The position numbers and the translations under genes are program-made. A DNA stretch of 9,293 nucleotides, from contig DDBE01000089.1 in NCBI GenBank assembly GCA_002332715.1, positions 13,358 to 22,650 on the forward strand, given 5' to 3'. Each line of letters opens with the position of its first letter. The first letter of the stretch is position 1. The notes beneath the pieces were generated by a model. The model was not told the DNA's origin. It searched no databases and saw only the letters and a program-made list of their open reading frames with translations. Shown piece by piece: positions 1 to 6,850 of the stretch. The DNA is from Flavobacteriales bacterium UBA2040. Its GTDB lineage: Bacteria > Bacteroidota > Bacteroidia > Flavobacteriales_D > Crocinitomicaceae.

Positions 1-127
1 TCTCGGACTGCAGCAGTTTATTCCAAATACAGAATTGAATATGATCATTCCCATTTTGGTGGTGTTTACACTTCGTTACTTTGCCGTAAAACGAAAATGG
101 ACCTTGAATTATAAAAATATCGATTGA
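1..127 (+). CDS. C-terminal end of a membrane protein, probably TRIC/UPF0126 family (partial)
   Basis: An open frame enters from the left edge (first full codon at 2) and ends at TGA 125-127, leaving 41 residues. The fragment has a hydrophobic stretch (MIIPILVVFTLRYFAV) followed by basic residues and a short hydrophilic tail. The pattern TLRYFAVKRKWTLN resembles the end of TRIC/UPF0126 (YicG/YadS-like) membrane proteins, whose last helix is followed by an R-x-x-A-hydrophobic-basic-W-x-L motif. These proteins are predicted cation-channel-like inner-membrane proteins; the substrate of this one cannot be inferred. Its stop codon directly abuts the stop of the convergent response regulator. The family call is from memory of a short tail and is moderate; that a real gene ends here is more certain. 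Confidence 0.5.
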   Translation, partial: LGLQQFIPNTELNMIIPILVVFTLRYFAVKRKWTLNYKNID

Positions 128-805
128 TCAAGGGGTAAACTTGTACCCTACGCTTCGAATGGAATGAAAATATTTTGGGTCCTTCGGATCAACTTCAAAC
201 AATTTTCGGAAGGAAAGAATGTAGTTATCGATGGTGCGTGAGGTTGTAAAGCTATCTGTTCCCCAAATTCGGTCTAAAATCTCATCCCGAGAAACAACTT
301 GACCTTCTTTTTCACTAAAAAATTCCAAAAGTTCTACTTCTCTTTTACTCAATGTTTTCACTTTTTTATCCCCTTCGGAAACATCGAAAGTGTCAAGATT
401 CACTTCTCTTTTGCCGATTTTTAAAATCGGATTCCCGCCGTTTTCTTGTTTAGGCAACAAATTATTCACTCGAAGTAATAATTCTTCTAAATCGAATGGT
501 TTTGCCAAGTAGTCGTTTGCGCCCAATTTCAAGCCTTGAATTCTATCGGAAGTAGAACCCTTGGCGGAAAGAATTAATATGGGAACTTGTGATTTTTGGC
601 GCACCGCTTCGCAAATTTCTAATCCGCTTTTTTCGGGCAACATTACGTCTAAAATCAACAAGTCTGACGAAATGAGTTGGTCGAATTCTTCCATCGCACG
701 TCCTCCATGATTGAACAAATGAACTTCAAAATCTTCCATTTCCAAGTTCATTTTTAAGAGTTCACCTATGCTTTCTTCGTCCTCAACGATACAAATACGA
801 TTCAT
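128..805 (-). CDS. OmpR/PhoB-family DNA-binding response regulator
   Basis: This 225-residue protein has the normal length for a two-component transcription factor. The N-terminal receiver domain (about 1-118) shows the acidic pocket E8-D9-E10, phosphoacceptor D53 in the LILDVMLP context, S80 at the switch Thr/Ser position, and K102 in LAKPF. A linker around 119-126 leads to a C-terminal winged-helix domain (about 127-224) with TLSKREVELLEFF, VVSRDEIL and the recognition-helix segment SRTIDNYILSFRKLF, ending in SVGYKFTP. Phosphorylation of D53 by a sensor kinase would be expected to promote dimerisation and DNA binding. No kinase gene lies on either side in view, so the partner and regulon are unknown. 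The gene is convergent with the membrane-protein fragment (stops abut) and divergent from purH. The start at 805 gives the canonical N-terminus, with a consensus -7 element 29 bases upstream. Confidence 0.93.
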   Translation of the reverse strand: MNRICIVEDEESIGELLKMNLEMEDFEVHLFNHGGRAMEEFDQLISSDLLILDVMLPEKSGLEICEAVRQKSQVPILILSAKGSTSDRIQGLKLGANDYLAKPFDLEELLLRVNNLLPKQENGGNPILKIGKREVNLDTFDVSEGDKKVKTLSKREVELLEFFSEKEGQVVSRDEILDRIWGTDSFTTSRTIDNYILSFRKLFEVDPKDPKYFHSIRSVGYKFTP

Positions 806-834
806 GATTTTGACCTACTTTTTATAAAAATGCA

Positions 835-842
835 CAAAAGTA
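835..842 (-). promoter_or_regulatory. Candidate -7 promoter element for the response regulator
   Basis: On the - strand these bases read TACTTTTG, an exact match to the Bacteroidota -7 consensus TAnnTTTG. The element ends 29 bases before the ATG, predicting a start of transcription near 831 and a leader of about 26 bases. No clean TTTG -33 element is found at the expected 19-23 base distance, so the call rests on one box and its position. Confidence 0.45.
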
Positions 843-882
843 GTCGATTAGGCCGTTTTTTAGCTTTAAAATGTGCTGATAC

Positions 883-916
883 TTTGTCTTTTAATCAGAA
901 ATTCTCGGTAACTTTG
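883..916 (+). promoter_or_regulatory. purH promoter, Bacteroidota type (TTTG-N22-TAACTTTG)
   Basis: TTTG at 883-886 (-33 element) is followed after 22 bases by TAACTTTG at 909-916, which matches all six fixed positions of the TAnnTTTG -7 consensus recognised by the Bacteroidota primary sigma factor. Transcription would begin near 920, leaving a leader of only about 14 bases before ATG 934. Both boxes sit in the same 8-bp context, ACTTTGTC at 881-888 and 911-918, exactly 30 bases apart. The spacer is slightly long, but both elements are exact and lie in a divergent intergenic region. Confidence 0.65.
890..903 (+). repeat. 14-bp direct repeat, copy 1 (purH promoter spacer)
   Basis: The sequence TTTAATCAGAAATT occurs here between the -33 and -7 boxes of purH and again, identically, at 2469-2482 upstream of mreB. 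In both places a TAACTTT follows, after 5 bases here. It is a candidate shared regulatory site. Confidence 0.5.
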
Positions 917-933
917 TCGCACATTTTACAGGC

Positions 934-2460
934 ATGAATTCCAATAAAAACATACACTCCGCACTAATTTCTGTTTTCGATAAAACAGGGTTGGCACCTA
1001 TCGTTGAACAACTCGCTAAAAACGGCGTTCAAATTTTTTCAACAGGTGGAACCCAAAAATTTATTGAGGACATGGGTGTGTCGGTTGTACCTGTTGAAGA
1101 ATTGACTTCTTATCCTTCCATTCTAGGTGGACGAGTGAAAACATTGCACCCAAAAGTATTCGGTGGTATTTTGCACCGAAGAGAAATAGATTCCGACTTA
1201 GCACAAATTGATGAATTTGAAATTCCTTGTATCGATTTGGTCATTGTGGATTTGTATCCTTTTGAAGCGACTGTTGCTTCTGGAGCGGAACACCAAGATA
1301 TCATCGAAAAAATTGACATCGGTGGTATTTCTTTGATTCGCGCAGCGGCGAAGAATTACAAAGATGTTGTTATCCTTCCTTCGAAAAAATCATATGCTGA
1401 GTTTGTAGAGATTTATACGGAGAATGCTTCAACAAGCTTAGATCAAAGAAAGCGATTCGCAATGCAATCTTTCGAAGTTAGCTCGCATTACGACACAAAA
1501 ATATTTGAATACTTCAACGACGATTCCAAAGATGTTTTCAAACAAAGCATTCAAGAATCGGCTGTATTGCGTTACGGGGAGAATCCTCATCAAAAAGGAG
1601 TTTTTTATGGTGACATGAACAGTGTTTTTGATAAACTGCACGGTAAAGAATTGTCTTACAACAATTTACTTGACGTTGATGCCGCGGTGAATTTAATGGC
1701 TGATTTCCAAAATGACGCTCCTACTTTTGCGGTTATGAAGCATAACAATGCGTGTGGATTGGCAACTCGTCCTACTTTGAAAGAAGCATATGCAACGGCT
1801 TTAGCAGGAGATCCCGTTTCTGCTTTTGGCGGAATACTAATCGCTAACACAACAATTGATTTAGCCACGGCTGAGTTGATCAACTCCTTGTTCTGTGAAG
1901 TGGTGATTGCACCCAATTTTGATGGGGATGCCGAAGAGTTGTTGAAATCTAAGAAAAACCGTATCTTGCTGGTTCAGAAGATCTTTTCTTTTCCAGGAAA
2001 ACAGTTTCGAACGATTTTGAACGGTGTTTTGGAACAAGATAAAGATGCATTAGTTGAAACGAACAAGGATTTAACAGTAGTAACTAGAAAAGGGGCAACA
2101 GACCAACAAATTGAAGATTTATTGTTTGCCAACAAGTTGGTAAAACATACGAAATCAAACACCATCGTTTTAGCAAAAAACAAACAACTACTTGCTAGTG
2201 GAACTGGGCAAACGTCTCGTGTAGATGCATTGCGACAAGCGATACACAAAGCGAAGTCTTTCGAATTTGATTTGAAAGGTGCTGTGATGGCTTCAGATGC
2301 GTTTTTCCCATTTCCAGACTGTGTTGAAATCGCACACAAGGAAGGAATTGACACTGTAATTCAGCCCGGCGGATCAATTAAAGATGATTTATCAATTGAG
2401 TATTGCAACAATAATGAAATGGCGATGCTAATGACTGGAAACAGACATTTCAAGCATTAA
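934..2460 (+). CDS. purH: Bifunctional AICAR formyltransferase / IMP cyclohydrolase PurH
   Basis: PurH catalyses the last two steps of de novo purine synthesis in the cytoplasm: formylation of AICAR using 10-formyl-tetrahydrofolate, then ring closure to IMP. The 508-residue length is normal. The N-terminal MGS-like cyclohydrolase domain (about 8-195) shows SVFDKTGL (13-20), STGGT (36-40) and GGRVKTLHPK (65-74). The C-terminal formyltransferase domain (about 200-508) shows RYGENPHQ (213-220), the catalytic Lys-His pair K269-H270 in VMKHNNACG, GDPVSAFGG, SDAFFPFPD and the typical RHFKH terminus. ATG 934 gives the usual short tail before the first strand, and it follows a consensus promoter by 17 bases. 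No Shine-Dalgarno is visible, as is common in this phylum. It lies 96 bases upstream of mreB on the same strand. No key residue appears missing. Confidence 0.98.
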   Translation: MNSNKNIHSALISVFDKTGLAPIVEQLAKNGVQIFSTGGTQKFIEDMGVSVVPVEELTSYPSILGGRVKTLHPKVFGGILHRREIDSDLAQIDEFEIPCIDLVIVDLYPFEATVASGAEHQDIIEKIDIGGISLIRAAAKNYKDVVILPSKKSYAEFVEIYTENASTSLDQRKRFAMQSFEVSSHYDTKIFEYFNDDSKDVFKQSIQESAVLRYGENPHQKGVFYGDMNSVFDKLHGKELSYNNLLDVDAAVNLMADFQNDAPTFAVMKHNNACGLATRPTLKEAYATALAGDPVSAFGGILIANTTIDLATAELINSLFCEVVIAPNFDGDAEELLKSKKNRILLVQKIFSFPGKQFRTILNGVLEQDKDALVETNKDLTVVTRKGATDQQIEDLLFANKLVKHTKSNTIVLAKNKQLLASGTGQTSRVDALRQAIHKAKSFEFDLKGAVMASDAFFPFPDCVEIAHKEGIDTVIQPGGSIKDDLSIEYCNNNEMAMLMTGNRHFKH

Positions 2461-2468
2461 GAAAAATA

Positions 2469-2482
2469 TTTAATCAGAAATT
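2469..2482 (+). repeat. 14-bp direct repeat, copy 2 (upstream of mreB)
   Basis: TTTAATCAGAAATT here is identical to the copy in the purH promoter at 890-903. It starts 8 bases after the purH stop and is followed after one base by TAACTTTT (2484-2491). It also contains the left arm of a 9-bp inverted repeat. Confidence 0.5.
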
Positions 2483-2500
2483 GTAACTTTTTTTCTGATT
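2472..2500. repeat. 9-bp inverted repeat in the purH-mreB gap
   Basis: AATCAGAAA (2472-2480) and TTTCTGATT (2492-2500) are perfect reverse complements around an 11-base loop. The stem has only two G/C pairs and no T-run follows on the + strand, so it is a poor intrinsic terminator for purH. It may instead be an operator, or a weak attenuating hairpin. Confidence 0.4.
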
Positions 2501-2556
2501 TCACGAACAAACTAGGTATATTATACTCTTTTACAGAGCCAACAACGAAACACAAA

Positions 2557-3582
2557 ATGGGATTATTCAGTTTTCTGACACAAGAAATCGCGATTGACTT
2601 AGGAACAGCGAACACCTTGATAATCATGAACGACAAGGTCGTTGTAGATGAACCTTCTATTGTTGCCAAAGACATTCAAAGTAACCGTGTGGTGGCTATT
2701 GGAAAGAAGGCACAACAGATGCATGGAAAAACGCACAAGTTGATTGAAACAGTCCGCCCTCTGAAAGATGGTGTGATTGCCGATTTCCAAAGTGCGGAAC
2801 AAATGATCCGTGGATTTATCAAAATGATTAATCCTGGAAAAAGTCTTTTTAACCCATCGCTTCGAATGGTGATATGTATTCCTTCTGGAATTACAGAAGT
2901 TGAAAAACGTGCCGTTCGAGATAGCGCAGAGCACGCCGGTGCAAAAGAAGTGTATTTGATTCATGAGCCGATGGCGGCTGCAATCGGTATTGGTATCGAT
3001 GTGGAAGAGCCGATGGGAAATATGATTATTGATATCGGCGGTGGAACAACGGAAATTGCAGTAATCGCGTTAGGAGGTATTGTTTGTGATAAATCCATTC
3101 GAATTGCGGGAGATGATTTCTCAAGTGATATTGAAGAATACATGCGTCGTCAACACAACATTTTGGTGGGTGAACGTACAGCTGAACAAATTAAAATTGA
3201 AGTGGGTTCTGCATTGACAGAATTAGACAATCCTCCACCCGATTTTGCTGTTCGTGGGCGTGATTTAATGACAGGTATTCCTAAAGAGATTGTTGTTTCG
3301 TATGCTGAAGTTGCTCATGCTTTGGACAAAACAATTTCAAAAATAGAAGAAGCGATTTTGAGTGCTTTGGAAATGACACCGCCTGAATTATCAGCTGATA
3401 TCTATAAAACGGGGATTTACCTTGCTGGTGGTGGTTCCATGTTGAGAGGATTAGACAAACGAATTTCAGCGAAAACGAAATTACCCGTTCACATAGCGGA
3501 GGATCCATTGAGAGCTGTAGCGCGTGGAACGAGTATCGCTTTGAAAAATATTCACCGTTTCCAATTCTTGATTCGCGACTAA
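2557..3582 (+). CDS. mreB: Rod shape-determining protein MreB (actin-like)
   Basis: MreB is the bacterial actin homologue that forms membrane-bound antiparallel filaments and orients the elongasome for lateral-wall synthesis. The 341-residue length is typical (E. coli about 347). The N-terminus MGLFSFL is a short amphipathic membrane-binding segment. ATP-binding motifs are in order: phosphate-1 loop DLGTANT (14-20), phosphate-2 loop starting at D159 (DIGGGTTE), and adenosine motif LAGGGS (289-294). Other conserved blocks include VICIPSGITEVEKRAV, HEPMAAAIG and RIAGDDFSSDI. ATG 2557 is the start because the family N-terminus begins there. mreC follows after 37 bases, so the two are probably cotranscribed. 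Nothing is missing or unusual. Confidence 0.98.
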   Translation: MGLFSFLTQEIAIDLGTANTLIIMNDKVVVDEPSIVAKDIQSNRVVAIGKKAQQMHGKTHKLIETVRPLKDGVIADFQSAEQMIRGFIKMINPGKSLFNPSLRMVICIPSGITEVEKRAVRDSAEHAGAKEVYLIHEPMAAAIGIGIDVEEPMGNMIIDIGGGTTEIAVIALGGIVCDKSIRIAGDDFSSDIEEYMRRQHNILVGERTAEQIKIEVGSALTELDNPPPDFAVRGRDLMTGIPKEIVVSYAEVAHALDKTISKIEEAILSALEMTPPELSADIYKTGIYLAGGGSMLRGLDKRISAKTKLPVHIAEDPLRAVARGTSIALKNIHRFQFLIRD

Positions 3583-3619
3583 GTAGAAAATTTCTTTTCG
3601 ACATAGTTAATCCTATAGC

Positions 3620-4480
3620 ATGAAAAATTTAATCGCTTTTCTTAGACGCTTTCAAATTTTCCTGTTTTTTATTGGTCTACAATTTATTGCCTTAGCAACT
3701 TATTTTTCAAGTCTTTCTTTCCCTCGTTCACAGTATTTGACAACATCAAATAAAGTTACTGGGAACATTATGGCGGCGAGAAATTCTGTAACGCATTTCC
3801 TCCATCAAGAAGAAACGAATAGAGAATTAATAAAAGCGAACAAAATACTTCATGAAAAAATTCCTGAAAACTACATTCGTATTAGTTCGAACGAAATTGT
3901 CGTTAGAGATACAATCCGAGAAACCGACACAATTTACGAACAACAATACACCTACATTCCGGCGACAGTCTTAAAGTCGACCTACGACAAGCGAAACAAC
4001 TATATGACGCTGAACATTGGTCGAAAACAAGGAATAAAAAAAGGAATGGGCGTTTTTTCTGAGAGCGGTGTCGTTGGGACAGTTTATCAAGTTTCCGATC
4101 ATTTCAGTTTAGTCAAAACGATTTTGTCGATGAACCCAAACATAGACATTATGCTTGTTGAAGACGGTTCGTTTGGATTCTTGAAATGGGAAACGCATCA
4201 AGCAAGATTGGCAAATTTGACGGGTATTTCCAACGACAAACCCATCAAAAAATGGGGCAAAGTAATGACTCGAGGCGGCGGTGGAATTTTTCCTAGAGGG
4301 TTAAACGTTGGTAAAGTATATCGCGTTTCTCCAATAGAAGGAAGAGCTTTGTGGAATGTTGAAATTTTACTTGGAACGAATTTTAAAAAGGTGCAAAAGG
4401 TATACGTGATTAAAAACTTACTCAAGGGCGAACAAATTCAGTTAGAGTCTAACATTCCAAAAGACCCAGACAATGAATAA
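3620..4480 (+). CDS. mreC: Rod shape-determining protein MreC
   Basis: MreC is a bitopic inner-membrane protein whose periplasmic part binds PBP2 and is thought to activate the RodA-PBP2 synthase. The 286 residues show a basic cytoplasmic start, one membrane segment (about 11-31), a likely coiled coil (about 59-81, rich in E/N/K/L), and two beta-domains from about 113. Recognisable family blocks are LNIGRKQGIKKGMGVF, GVVGTVYQVSDHFS and GIFPRGLNVG (222-231). The stretch preceding the last block is TRGGGG, where many MreC proteins have TSGYS; this looks like a lineage variant. ATG 3620 is the only start giving the basic residues before the membrane segment. The stop overlaps the mreD start by 8 bases, implying coupled translation. 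Confidence 0.93.
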   Translation: MKNLIAFLRRFQIFLFFIGLQFIALATYFSSLSFPRSQYLTTSNKVTGNIMAARNSVTHFLHQEETNRELIKANKILHEKIPENYIRISSNEIVVRDTIRETDTIYEQQYTYIPATVLKSTYDKRNNYMTLNIGRKQGIKKGMGVFSESGVVGTVYQVSDHFSLVKTILSMNPNIDIMLVEDGSFGFLKWETHQARLANLTGISNDKPIKKWGKVMTRGGGGIFPRGLNVGKVYRVSPIEGRALWNVEILLGTNFKKVQKVYVIKNLLKGEQIQLESNIPKDPDNE

Positions 4481-4988
4481 ATTTGTCACACATATCATCC
4501 GCTTCGTCGTTTTTGTCTTGGTGCAGGCCTTGATTTTAAATCACCTTGAATTTGGCTGGGGAATTCTAATTATGGTCTACCCTTTGTTCATTTTTCTGTT
4601 GCCAAACGATCTAAAAATTACTTTTTCTTTGATCATTGCTTTTTCCATGGGTTTTGCAATCGACCTTTTGAGCGATACTTTTGGTATACACGCATCGGCG
4701 TTAGTCGTCTTTGCCTACCTTAAACCACTTGTTTTTGCCCGATTTGCAAAACAAGACAATTACGAAAATCTAAAAGAAGCCAACATATACACAATGGGGA
4801 CTTCTTGGTTCATCTATACCTTCGGAATTTTACTCTTCTTTCATCATTTATGGTTTTTCTTGTTTGAGATAGCCAATTTTGGTGAAATCATCTATATTTT
4901 TCAGAAAACTGTATTAAGTCTTATCGTTTCATTTTTGTTTAGTGTCGGCTTACAAATTATCTTTGTACCAAAGCCAAAAGAACGATGA
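4473..4988 (+). CDS. mreD: Rod shape-determining protein MreD
   Basis: MreD is a small polytopic inner-membrane elongasome protein that associates with MreC. The 171 residues are almost entirely hydrophobic, with about six predicted membrane segments (roughly 6-24, 28-46, 49-68, 70-90, 108-130 and 143-166). The GFAIDLLSDTFGIHA block (60-74), with its D64 and D68, matches the family's conserved third/fourth-helix region. Sequence identity in this family is low, so position between mreC and mrdA carries much of the identification. The start lies inside the mreC end (ATGAATAA, 8-base overlap). The stop overlaps the mrdA start by ATGA. The last 55 bases also contain a consensus promoter for mrdA. 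Confidence 0.9.
   Translation: MNKFVTHIIRFVVFVLVQALILNHLEFGWGILIMVYPLFIFLLPNDLKITFSLIIAFSMGFAIDLLSDTFGIHASALVVFAYLKPLVFARFAKQDNYENLKEANIYTMGTSWFIYTFGILLFFHHLWFFLFEIANFGEIIYIFQKTVLSLIVSFLFSVGLQIIFVPKPKER
4934..4965 (+). promoter_or_regulatory. mrdA: Candidate internal promoter for mrdA-rodA (TTTG-N20-TATCTTTG)
   Basis: Within the end of mreD, TTTG at 4934-4937 is followed after 20 bases by TATCTTTG at 4958-4965. Both are exact matches to the Bacteroidota -33 and -7 elements, with near-ideal spacing. The -7 box ends 19 bases before ATG 4985, the same geometry as at purH (17 bases), which predicts a start near 4969. The host sequence is T-rich because it encodes a membrane helix, so a chance match cannot be excluded. 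Confidence 0.45.
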
Positions 4989-6850
4989 ACTTTGATTCCC
5001 GCAGAATAGTCATTATCACATTTATTATAACGATAGGTGTTATCTATGGTTTTCGGCTGTTCTACATGCAGGTAATTGATGATACTTGGACGTCGGAGGC
5101 ACAGAGAATAGCTGAAAAACGTCACCAAATTACACCCCCTCGCGGTGTGATTTTCGACAGAAATGGGAAAATGGTGGTTTCTAATGAAACATATTATAAC
5201 CTCATGATGCAGGAATCAGAGATCGCCAATCTTGATACTGTTGCATTTGCAAAGCTTATCGGTTGGACACCAAAAGAGATCAAGGCTCGTTTTATAGAAA
5301 TTAGAGAAGGAGAAGGGACGTACTATAACAAAAACCAAGACAGAACCACCTCAAATTACCAATCCGTGCGGTCTTATCCTTTCCTGAAAGAATTAACGCT
5401 TAATGAAATTGCCCGCATTGCACCTCATCTTGATAAGTTTCCTGGTTTTAGAGAAGAACCAACGAGTATGCGGAAATATCCGTACAAAAGCGGCGCGAAT
5501 ATTCTCGGTTACATTGCTGAAGTCAATAAAGAAGATGTTATCGATACTGCCTATCATGGTTATTATCGTTCTGGCGATAACATGGGAAGGTCAGGAATAG
5601 AACGATACTACGAACAAACTTTAAGAGGACAAAAAGGGGTGAAACACATTGTAACATCTGCTTTGAACAACGCTTTGGAATCTTTTGCTGGAGGGAAATA
5701 CGACACAACCGCTTTGCAAAGTCCAGCCATGAAACTTGGTTTAGATATTGAACTGCAAGCCTACGGTGAAAAATTAATGCAGAACAAAAAAGGCTGTATT
5801 GTGGCTATTGAGCCTTCAACCGGCGAGGTATTGTCAATGATTTCAGCACCCTCATACGATCCGAATTTGTTGGTTGGAAAACGTAACATTAAGCAGAACT
5901 ATCCCACCCTTTTGCTGGATGAAGCAAAGCCTTTGTTTCCTCGACCTTTGGCTTCGGAATATCCTCCTGGATCCATTTTTAAATTGGTTCAATCATTGAT
6001 TGCTTTGCAAGAAGGTGTGATTGAGGTGAATACTGGTTTTCCATGTAACAAAAGTTTGGTTGGATGTCACAATCATGGTTATCCGTCCGATATTATGAAG
6101 GCCGTTCAGTTTTCGTGTAACCCCTATTACTATCAAGCTGTACGAAAAATTATTCAACACGGGAAAAAGAAAAGTGCCTTTGCTGATGCGGAAGTAGGAT
6201 TGAACATTTGGGCTGAATATATGCACAGTTTTGGGTTGGGGGAAAAACTACCAAGCGACATAACAGGACAGCGTCCGGGACGAATACCTGACTCAAAGTA
6301 TTATGACAAATGGTATGGCCACCATCAATGGGGTTTCTCCACTATTCGATCAATTTCTATTGGACAAGGTGAGGTAACTATGACGCCATTACAAATGGCC
6401 AACCTCGCTGCCATAATTGCCAATAAAGGTTGGTTTTATACGCCTCATTTTGTAAAAAGCGTTGGAAACTCGGGTGCTTTGCCTGAATTCAAAAAGAAAA
6501 ACTACACCATGGTGGAAGCCAAATATTTTCCGCCTATAATAGAAGGTATGCGACGCGTTGTAAATGAATCTGGAGGAACAGCTCTTCTGGCCAGAAATTC
6601 AGAAATAATCACCTGCGGAAAAACAGGAACAGTTGAAAATCCGCACGGTAAAGACCACTCAGTGTTTATTGCCTTTGCTCCTTTAAACAATCCGAAAATA
6701 GCCATTGCCGTTTTTATTGAGAACGCTGGTTTTGGTGGAACTTGGTCTGCACCCACAGCCAGTTTAATGATTGAAAAATACTTAAACGGAACCGTAAAGG
6801 ACTTAGCGAAAGAAAAACGGATTATGGACGCCCACCTTTCAGGATTATAG
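4985..6850 (+). CDS. mrdA: Penicillin-binding protein 2 (elongasome transpeptidase)
   Basis: This class B penicillin-binding protein cross-links nascent peptidoglycan in the periplasm and partners with the SEDS polymerase RodA. Its 621 residues match the family (E. coli PBP2 about 633). One N-terminal membrane anchor (about 7-27) precedes the dimerisation/pedestal domain, which has RGVIFDRNGKMVVSN and later GRSGIERYYEQTLRG. The transpeptidase domain holds all three active-site motifs: S330-x-x-K333 in PPGSIFK with S330 as acylated serine, S377-C-N379, and K546-T-G548. ISIGQGEVTMTPLQMA also matches the family. ATG 4985 overlaps the mreD stop by 4 bases and follows an A-rich stretch. The stop TAG shares one base with the rodA GTG. 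The gene may be transcribed both from upstream and from the internal promoter in mreD. Confidence 0.96.
   Translation: MNFDSRRIVIITFIITIGVIYGFRLFYMQVIDDTWTSEAQRIAEKRHQITPPRGVIFDRNGKMVVSNETYYNLMMQESEIANLDTVAFAKLIGWTPKEIKARFIEIREGEGTYYNKNQDRTTSNYQSVRSYPFLKELTLNEIARIAPHLDKFPGFREEPTSMRKYPYKSGANILGYIAEVNKEDVIDTAYHGYYRSGDNMGRSGIERYYEQTLRGQKGVKHIVTSALNNALESFAGGKYDTTALQSPAMKLGLDIELQAYGEKLMQNKKGCIVAIEPSTGEVLSMISAPSYDPNLLVGKRNIKQNYPTLLLDEAKPLFPRPLASEYPPGSIFKLVQSLIALQEGVIEVNTGFPCNKSLVGCHNHGYPSDIMKAVQFSCNPYYYQAVRKIIQHGKKKSAFADAEVGLNIWAEYMHSFGLGEKLPSDITGQRPGRIPDSKYYDKWYGHHQWGFSTIRSISIGQGEVTMTPLQMANLAAIIANKGWFYTPHFVKSVGNSGALPEFKKKNYTMVEAKYFPPIIEGMRRVVNESGGTALLARNSEIITCGKTGTVENPHGKDHSVFIAFAPLNNPKIAIAVFIENAGFGGTWSAPTASLMIEKYLNGTVKDLAKEKRIMDAHLSGL
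6841..6844 (+). promoter_or_regulatory. rodA: Shine-Dalgarno-like AGGA before the rodA GTG start
   Basis: AGGA lies 5 bases before GTG 6850, inside the mrdA end. It is one of the few Shine-Dalgarno-like sequences in the window and supports choosing the GTG, with stop-restart coupling at TAGTG. Confidence 0.45.

Larger units (their letters stand above)
867..928. repeat. 10-bp perfect inverted repeat flanking the purH promoter
   Basis: The left arm TAAAATGTGC (867-876) and right arm GCACATTTTA (919-928) are exact reverse complements separated by 42 bases. The -33 and -7 boxes of purH lie between them, and the right arm covers the predicted transcription start. Arm centres are 52 bp apart, close to five helical turns. 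A repressor or operator role is an inference; no regulator of this site is identified. Confidence 0.5.
2461..2556 (+). promoter_or_regulatory. purH-mreB intergenic region with possible mreB promoter
   Basis: This 96-base AT-rich gap is the largest between purH and rodA, and it has space for its own promoter. The best -7 candidate is TAACTTTT at 2484-2491 (five of six fixed bases of TAnnTTTG), but no TTTG -33 element is found upstream at the right distance. A weaker alternative is TATATTAT at 2517-2524. The start region (AACGAAACACAAAATG) is A-rich without a Shine-Dalgarno, like other Bacteroidota genes. mreB could be read from purH, from here, or both. Confidence 0.35.

Noticed and set aside
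819..830. 12-bp palindrome TTTTTATAAAAA near the regulator start
   Set aside because: It is pure A/T and therefore likely by chance at this composition; no second copy or other support was seen.
1974..2354. 126-codon open frame on the - strand
   Set aside because: It is a shadow inside the formyltransferase domain of purH, with no promoter or family resemblance.
2599..2964. 121-codon open frame on the - strand
   Set aside because: It is antisense to the conserved ATPase core of mreB; the Cys/His-rich translation arises from the complementary codons.
3583..3619. GAAAA...TTTTC mini-hairpin between mreB and mreC
   Set aside because: The stem is only 5 AT-rich pairs without a T-run, too weak for a terminator; the gap is short and cotranscription is likely.
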